Source: Paulownia fortunei
Taxonomy: Eukaryota; Streptophyta; Magnoliopsida; Lamiales; Paulowniaceae
NCBI GenBank assembly: GCA_019321725.1
Contig: CM033121.1
Span: forward strand, 10,168,001-10,232,000
Direction of reading: 5' to 3'
Length of the DNA stretch: 64,000 nucleotides
Below are positions 57,570 to 64,000 of this stretch, in pieces. Made by a program: the position numbers and the translations under genes. Within the stretch, counting starts at the first letter, position 1. Each line of letters opens with the position of its first letter. A model generated the notes under the pieces. The model was not told the DNA's origin, made no database searches, and was given only the letters and a program-made list of their open reading frames with translations.

Positions 57570-59473
57570 TTTTGCAGGTGAAGCAAGTATCTCCTTCGCC
57601 ATCACAGACAAAATTAGATACGTTTACTCCTTTTGCAACCACCATCGCAAAATATCGAATACTCCATCGTCATTTGTCTTATTAAACTCAAATAAAATAG
57701 TAAAATAACTCTCAAGTTCTTGGCTAGAACTTGAGGATTCTCGAGAACGTTTAGTTCGTTCCCTAAGTAAAAGTTGTGCTGATGTAAGTCTAAAACTATT
57801 ACTACTACTAGTTCTATGTATATCAACTTGAGTTGATTGTGAACCATATTTGGAACTGTATTTATTATAAAATTCATTTAAAAGTATTTTAATTTTAAAT
57901 ATAATATTATTAATATCTATAGTATAATCATTTTCATTACATGTTAAAACATTGTAATAAATTAATAACAAGTCTTGTAAACCATCTAATTTAAATCTAG
58001 GATAAAAAACAATAGCAATTAAATTAATATCTGGAATTTCAAAAAAATATTTTTCCCATTTCAACTGCATTGATAAAGCATAATTTACTAAATTTTCATT
58101 TTGGGAATTAATATTTTCATGTAAAACTGATGCAATATTACAATAATTTAATAATACTAAATGAGAAGTTAAGGAACAAACACTAGATAATTGTAAAGTA
58201 GCATAATTAAATATTTTTAAAATATTATAATTTTTTTCACATATTGTCCAATGATGTGGATATAAATGAAAACGAGTAGAAATAATTTGTACAAAAAATT
58301 GACATAATAAACTTTATAGTCGATAGATTCTTCTAATAATCTATATGTTGAATTCCAACGGGTTGGAGCATCCCGTAAAATTTTTTTAGGTCTCACACCA
58401 TTAGTCTTACAAAATCTAAACCATTGTTTACTAATATGTGGATGTGTTCATAAATAAGAAAATGCTTGTCTAATTGATTTAAGTTGATTATCTAAAACTT
58501 TTAAGTCACCTTGTACACATAAATTTAAAATATGATATATACATCTAATATGAAAAAATTTACCACCAATTGATGATTCACGTACAACTTTAAGATCACC
58601 AATACTAGCATTATTAGCTGCAACATTGTCAAATGATATTGAAAGAAATTTATTAACTAAATTATATTCTTCTAATATTAAAAATATAATTTGTGAAATA
58701 TTTGCCGCTGTGTGTAGACTATCAAAAACTCTAAATTCAAGTAATTTTTTTTGAAGTGTTCAATAATCATCAATCTAATGACATGTAATACCCATATATG
58801 AATGTATTTGCCAATGATCACTCCAAATATTACTACATAAAGAAATTTTATTATTTATATTATTTGAAAACTCTTTTAACTCCTTTTTAGATTTATTATA
58901 TAATTCTTTTACATGGCGTGTTAGTGTGGTTCATGGAATACCTTTAGCCGTCAGAATATATATTGTTTGAATTAATTTATTAAAAAATAATTTATTTGCA
59001 AAACTAAAACTAAGATGTTCAACAGAAATAAATCTAGCTAAATTTTTTCTACATCTAACATCATTATATTTAAATAAAGAAAGATCGTTACCTCTACCGG
59101 CACCAGAAGATGCGAATGATGGCATTTGAGTTTAGGTACGATCAATGCCAAATTCTACTGGATGCTTCTTCTCCACATGTCTTTTCAATGATCCATAACC
59201 GCCTCCAAATTGAAATTTGTAAGATTGAGAACAATATTTACACTTTGCTAGCATCTCTCTATTTGAAAGTGTCATTTTATCAAAATATTTTGTAAAAATA
59301 GAAGATTTGAGAGATGAAATAGATCGAGTATGCGTATCACTCATTGTTTCTTGAGTAGTATACAAGTGAGTTTGCTCTTCATCGCTTAACTCAACTTCAC
59401 AATCGATGTTGAACCTTGGTTGCTCGTCGGTTGCTTACATCTTTCCCTTACCTCTATTGCTTGAACCGGTCAT
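57570..59473 (-). pseudogene. hAT (Ac-like) transposase with BED zinc finger (broken)
   Basis: Starts MTGSSNRGKGKM at 59473, with a TAA as codon 13. An acidic stretch follows, then a BED finger CKYCSQSYKFQFGGGYGSLK...H...H (59255-59165). The middle reads SLCSNIWSDHWQIHSYMGIT, LLEFRVFDSLHTA, FLSISFDNVAANNASIGDLK, FFHIRCIYHILNLCVQG, LRDAPTRWNSTYRLLEESID and IAIVFYPRFKLDGL. The C-terminal dimerisation block begins FDILRWWLQKE-stop-TYLILSVMAKEILASPA and then ends, so the last part is missing. The order matches Ac/hobo/Tam3 transposases, which cut and paste DNA. Several stops and frameshifts; inactive. Confidence 0.9.
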
Positions 59474-59908
59474 TTTTTAATAAATGATAAAAATTTAATA
59501 TATAGAATTGAATAATAAATAATTGAAGATGAAATAAATGAAATATGAAAAAAGATTTAATGAAATAATTAAAATAATATAGAATTGAGAATGAATAATT
59601 AAAAGTGAAGATTGGAGAATTGAGAGTTGGGAATTAGATAATTGAGATTTGAGAGTTGAAATATGGAAAAAATAAAGAATTGATGGGTATTTATAGAAGA
59701 AACCATTTGACTTGGCAACAGTCAAATTTTTTACCGTTGCATAGCCGTTGCCAAAATGGCAACAGCTACTTTGAATTTTTTTTTTCTTTTTTTTTTCTTG
59801 AACTGTCAGGCTGAGCCGGCAGTTCATGGGTCCAAATTTTTCAGACCCGCAACCAGTCTTTGAATCCACAGGCTAGTTATGGGTCCATAGGACTCGTGGT
59901 CAGCTCTA
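59474..59908 (-). mobile_element. 5' terminal region of the hAT element
   Basis: On the minus strand the element starts TAGAGCTGACCACGAGTCC at 59908, directly inside the RT codons FRTPKG of the gypsy element. GGGTCC/GGACCC words recur near the end (subterminal motifs). Target octamer on this side would be CCTTTGGG; the other side is lost. A T-rich run lies at 59780-59800. Confidence 0.6.
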
Positions 59909-60990
59909 CCTTTGGGGGTACGAAATGTTGTTAGTTCTTCATCCTTTGGTGCCATGCGTATTTAATTATATCTAGATGATCCATCCATAAAGGATAATGC
60001 TTCATGTCCTATAGTATGCACCATTCAGATCTCTAAAATCAAAACAAACTCGAATCTGATCGTTCTTCTTTCTCACAGGAACAATGCTAGAAATCCATGT
60101 GGGATACTTGACTTTTCGAATGAACCCAACTTCAATAAGTTTATTCACTTCAACTTCAATTAATGGGACCAACTCAAGCCAAAATCGATGTTGAGCTTGT
60201 TTGATAGGACGATCTCCCTTCTTAACAAACAAGTGATGGATTGCCACTTTTGGATCCAATCCAGGTATTTCTTTATATGACCAAGCAAATACGTCTTTGA
60301 ACTCATGTAGAAGTTCGATGTCTGCTTTCTCTTCATTATTGGTCAACAAAACACTAATATAGATTGGTCGAGGGTTATTAGTATCGCCTAAATTAATCTC
60401 CTTTAATTCATCTATAGTGGCTTCAACACCTTCTTCAAGCTCAGGAGAAATAGCCTTAACATCCTCTTCTTTGAATGAAACTTCTTCACTTAAAGTGATA
60501 TGATTCGTTGACATAACATTACCTTCTTCATGTTCAATCTTCTTGAAATCAACACATGTCCTCATTTGGCTATTCTTCTGTCTTATACGAACTATTTTCA
60601 TGGCATCATCCATTTTCTCAATATAGCCGCCACTGATCAATTTGAAAATTTTCTTATGCAAGCGATCCTTAACATTTTGAGGAATTGCATAGTCGATGCC
60701 ACTACTAATGTGATAAGAGGAAGCCACACTTTTTCTATCATCTTCTTCATTGTCTTAGGTTCGTGTGAAAATAATATTTTGCAATTTAACCTTCAAGACT
60801 TTATCGTACGATATGATTAAAGTAGTGCACCGCTTCATACGAGATGGGATCAAACTTTGAAGTTTTTGAGTGGCTCGTGGCCTATTAACCTTCTTTAAAT
60901 ACCTTGTCATCTTGGAGATACCCAATCTTCGATTGTTGGTTCTTTTATACCTCAACTTTCTAGGTGGGCCAAATCTATCAAAGACAGATA
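59909..60990 (-). pseudogene. Element H: protease-RT linker and RT start (broken)
   Basis: ORF 60727-60002 (241 codons) has the Tat-type linker and RT entry: LLHEFKDVFAWSYKEIPGLD, KVAIHHLFVKKGDRPIKQAQ, LVPLIEVEVNKLIEVGFIRK, VKYPTWISSIVPVRKKNDQI and RVCFDFRDLN. A small deletion and frameshift follow, then GHEALSFMDGSS, IRMAPKDEELTTFRTPKG (about 59990-59909). The catalytic YxDD block would come later and is absent. Confidence 0.88.
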
Positions 60991-62240
60991 CTCATTGCAT
61001 TTCTTTTTCATTTTCATCAAAGGCATTATTTGTTGATGAAAATCCATTTTTAGTTACATGATTGTTGTTGGCACTTTTGATAGCAATACGAATAAGATTT
61101 TGTGGGACAAACCCAATGCCCGTTCGAGTACTTTGAATCGCATACCCTTTTTCTTTCAATATTTTTTGGGTAGCGTTAAGCCCATGCGCTTGTTCGCCAG
61201 TAGCCTCAAAAGAGAGTTTTCCCATATTAGAATCTTCTTGTGGGTCATATCTAACTTTAACAAGAAGTTTGTAGGCTATCAGATCAAAGCATTTTGCAGC
61301 TTGGAGTTCTAAACATTCTCCGTGTTCTTTCTCAGGTCCTTGAATTAGGCGAACAAATCCCTTAAGTAGCTGAGGAGATGGCTTATTTGCATCAAGTTTG
61401 GTTAATGATAATACCAACTATTTTAATGACTCAGTTCCAGTGAGAGACGATTCACCTTTTGAGTGACTTCCATCATAGTGAATTGGCAAGGTCTCTTTGC
61501 TTTTTCCTCCATCAAATTGATCATCTTGTTGGTTGGATTGCTCATGAAATGGGCTTTCTTTGACCTTTGTTGACTTTACATCTTTAATATAGTACTTAGC
61601 ATTAACGAAATGTGATTCAGCCTCAATGAAAGGTTTATCATCACCAAGCACTATTTTCACCACACGTTCTCTACAATACTTGAAGCACTGGCGCCAAGTA
61701 TAGGGAACTACTCCATTTTCATGTAGCCAAGGGTGACGAAGAAGCATGTTATATAATGTTTTGGCATCTATGACATGAAATAGCGCAGTTGATGCCATAT
61801 CATCCATCAACAACTTCAACCTTATGATGCTGAGAGCCCTTTATCCTCCTTGATTGAAACCTTGGATCATCAAATGGCTATTTGCAAGTTCATCCATAGA
61901 AACTTCCAATTATTTTATTGTACGCAAAGTCAAGATATTGACTGCAGAGCCTCAATCAATCAATATCCTATTTACTTTTTGCTCGCGAGTATAGCCAGTC
62001 ACGAATAATGGCCTATTATGAGGTTTGGAACCAAGTAGCAAGTCCTCATCAATGAAGGTCATTGTTGAGCCACAATCATCAGTGAGAGTATGGACCCCAG
62101 TCCCAGACAGACAGATTTCACTAGAGAAAATATTTTGATCACTATGAAAACATTATTGCCATGATCAAGTCTTCGACCACCATTCTACCTAGGCATATTC
62201 TCTATTATGACATCAAGTGATCCAAATGTGATGATGACAA
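60991..62240 (-). pseudogene. Element H: protease region (broken)
   Basis: ORFs 61819-61418 and 61417-60992 carry the conserved text after the aspartic protease: FHVIDAKTLYNMLLRHPWLH, ENGVVPYTW, CFKYCRERVVKIV and DDKPFIEAESHF, then KLDANKPSPQLLKGFVRL and RKIL-like NATQKILKEKGYAIQ. The protease active site itself, expected near 61950-62050, is interrupted by stops; I could read only decayed pieces (RILIDXGSAVNILTLRTIK-like) there. Confidence 0.8.
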
Positions 62241-63840
62241 GATTGGTAGCCGAATTATCTTCCTCAAGTGTGATCTTCCCTTGATGAGCCAACTGCATGA
62301 TTTTATCTTTAAATATAAAACAATCATGAATTGGATGCCCTACCAAACGATGGTATTTGTAGTATTTTGGATCATCTATTCGCCCTGCCTCTTTAGGTCA
62401 CTTCATTTCAAGTAATTCAATAAGGTTCACATTGAGTAAGTCGTCGAATATTCTAGAGACATCAAAATCGAGAAAGGGATATTTCTTTGCTTGCATCCCT
62501 TTTAAAGTCAACTTTATTTGCCTCATTTCTTGAGAGTTGCCTTTCTTTTCACCACTTTTGTTATTTGCATTTCCTCTTAATTTAATAGGTGTTGTATTAA
62601 CTACCATGGATTCTTTGTTTGGAGTTTTAGAAAAAGACTTGCCTCATTTCTTGTCTTTTTGCCTTTCTTTAGACTTGTGAGGTTTTTGTATAGGTGGCCC
62701 TTCAACTCCACTTGTAGCCATACTCAACTTCATATCATGGACCCGAGTAGCCAATTCTTCAAATGTCTTAGGTTAGATTCCTTGAAGGATGTATCGAAGG
62801 CCTCAATGCATTTCTTGAATGCACATCTTAATAATCGAAGCCTCTGATAATCGATCTTTACAATTAAGGCTTAGATTTCTCCAACGATTAATGTAGTCGA
62901 TAATAGGCTCTTCTTTCTATTTGCGTGAATTTGTGAGTTCAATCATGCTGACTGTTTGTCGAGTACTATAGAATCGGTTAAGAAACTCTTGTTCCAATTA
63001 CTCCCAACTATTAATTGAGTTTGCCTCAAAATCAGTGTACCAATCAAACGCATTTCCTTTCAGTGATAAGAAAAATTGCTTGACCAGGTAGTCTTCATAT
63101 GTTCCAGCATTATTGCATGTCTCAATAAAATGAGCCACGTGTTGCTTTGGGATGCATTTGCCATAAAATTTTTGAAATTTTAGGGATTGGTAGCCAACTG
63201 GCATCCTTAAATTATCAATCCTTTGGGTGTGTGGCTTGGTATAAGTCAAATATGATTTAGAACTTCCATCGAACTTGTCTTTGATAGTCCCCATGATAAA
63301 TTCCTTTAGTTGGTCAGCAGGAATCAACCCATTAGATGAAATTTGCAACTCTTTAAAAGACTTCTCTCTTTTACTTGGTTGTTGCTTCATGGATATCTCA
63401 GCTTCGTCATGAGCTTCAACTTATTTACCCATGATGCGACTAGTATCAACATTGTCCACTTTATTCATCAGCTTTGTAATTTAAGAGTCTTGTTCTTGAA
63501 CATGTTTCGTGAATCCCTCAATTGTCTTTGTTAAACTTGCAATTTGCTCTTCCAAAGTTGTAGCATTTGTCACCATGACAGGCGCCATGTTCGAAGTAAA
63601 TGAGTAACTTGATGCTGAGCGAGGAGTGGATGATGCAAATTCATCCTTCAAGTCCCCATCATCTTTATTGATGTCGGCAAGATATGGTAAGTCCTCAACA
63701 ATTTCGAGCAAATGAGTCATATGAGAAAATGCTTGCAATCTTTTGGACATACTTCTTGTGATGACACCAAAACTTTCACTTATAGCATTTGAAAATTTTG
63801 AAGTAGCAACCTTCACTACTGTGATCTTGCGAGCAGCCAT
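62241..63840 (-). pseudogene. Element H: gag (broken)
   Basis: Starts MAARKITVVKVATSKFSNAI at 63840, then TRSMSKRLQ. The conserved gag core reads KFYGKCIPKQHVAHFIETCN, AGTYEDYLVKQFFLSLKGNA, FDWYTDFEANSINSWE-stop-LEQEF, TVSMIELTNSRK and RWRNLSLNCKDRLSEASII. A zinc-finger-like KYHRLVGHPIHDCFIFKDKI follows near 62365-62300. In-frame stops at about 63000, 62918, 62800, 62770, 62642 and 62398 disrupt it. Confidence 0.88.
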
Positions 63841-64000
63841 TGTGATACTTCAAAACTTTTGATGAAGAGAAAAAATGAGAGGTAGAGATTGTCCCACTGG
63901 GCATGCCAAAAATTTGTAACATAAATTTCGTTATCTTTCGAGAATTTAGAAACCCAAGCATGTCTTGATAATTGGATCAAGGCCTCAGTACGAAGACAAA
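63841..64000 (-). other. Leader or LTR edge of element H
   Basis: Non-coding DNA in front of gag. GTCCCACTGGGCATGCCAAA at about 63891-63910 is a text often seen at the 5' side of Tat-type gag. The primer site and LTR cannot be placed because the window ends. Confidence 0.4.

Larger units (their letters stand above)
59909..63840 (-). mobile_element. Tat-lineage Ty3/gypsy element H (gag to RT, partial)
   Basis: Minus-strand gag-protease-RT in the Tat (Ogre/Retand-like) style, running from the gag ATG at 63840 to the hAT insertion at 59909. The 5' leader and LTR are to the right, partly outside the window, and everything after the first RT motifs is missing. Many stops are present; most lie at codons where the family has Gln, Arg or Trp, as expected from C-to-T or G-to-A decay. 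Confidence 0.85.

Noticed and set aside
1..64000. CRISPR arrays, tRNA or rRNA genes
   Set aside because: No regularly spaced identical short repeats and no tRNA cloverleaf or rRNA core sequence were seen. tRNA-like words are retrotransposon primer-binding sites.

Overview
This window is nuclear DNA from a flowering plant, very probably a eudicot. It is AT-rich and crowded with plant-type LTR retrotransposons and hAT-like DNA transposons, and it holds only two host genes that look intact. There is no operon structure, and I saw no rRNA, tRNA or CRISPR array. The species cannot be named from the sequence alone.

Positions 1-23460 are a nested retrotransposon cluster. An old plus-strand Ty1/copia element (called A here) survives as pieces at 1864-2574, 19711-19949 and 21079-21262. 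A second element enters from the left edge and leaves a minus-strand LTR at 190-1863. A later plus-strand copia element (C, 2580-19705, 5-bp target duplication GTTTA) split A inside its reverse transcriptase/RNase H region. C was then hit twice. A 2.3-kb chromovirus-like LTR (D, 2942-5241) sits inside its 5' LTR. An 8.8-kb minus-strand Athila-type Ty3/gypsy element (E, 8141-16905) sits between its protease and integrase. Between the integrase and 3' LTR of E lies an intronless, broken copy of a host LOG gene (cytokinin riboside 5'-monophosphate phosphoribohydrolase). To the right are more copia, LINE and LTR scraps.

Positions 23500-32000 hold several non-autonomous DNA transposons, some nested: hAT-like elements with recognisable termini and one clear 8-bp target duplication, elements with long degenerate inverted repeats, and a Tourist-like MITE just upstream of a gene.

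The first intact gene is a single-exon GeBP/STOREKEEPER-like (DUF573) DNA-binding protein at 32320-33219 on the plus strand. About 10 kb of mostly featureless intergenic DNA follows, including a 1.6-kb long-TIR element at 40965-42566.

The second intact gene is on the minus strand, coding span 43617-53081. It encodes a plant synaptotagmin/tricalbin-like SMP-C2 protein (NTMC2T5 type). I assembled seven coding exons by splice sites, giving 1971 nt and 656 residues with every junction in frame. One exon is only 19 nt. The largest intron (3.4 kb) has collected copia and LTR fragments. A 76-codon upstream ORF ends in a TAATG overlap with the chosen start codon.

Positions 53560-64000 are again repeats: AT-rich intergenic DNA, an LTR-like stretch, a decayed hAT transposase with an N-terminal BED zinc finger (57570-59473, minus), and the Tat-lineage Ty3/gypsy element into whose reverse transcriptase that hAT jumped. 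The gag-protease-RT of this gypsy element reads leftward from 63840 and its 5' end lies beyond the right edge.
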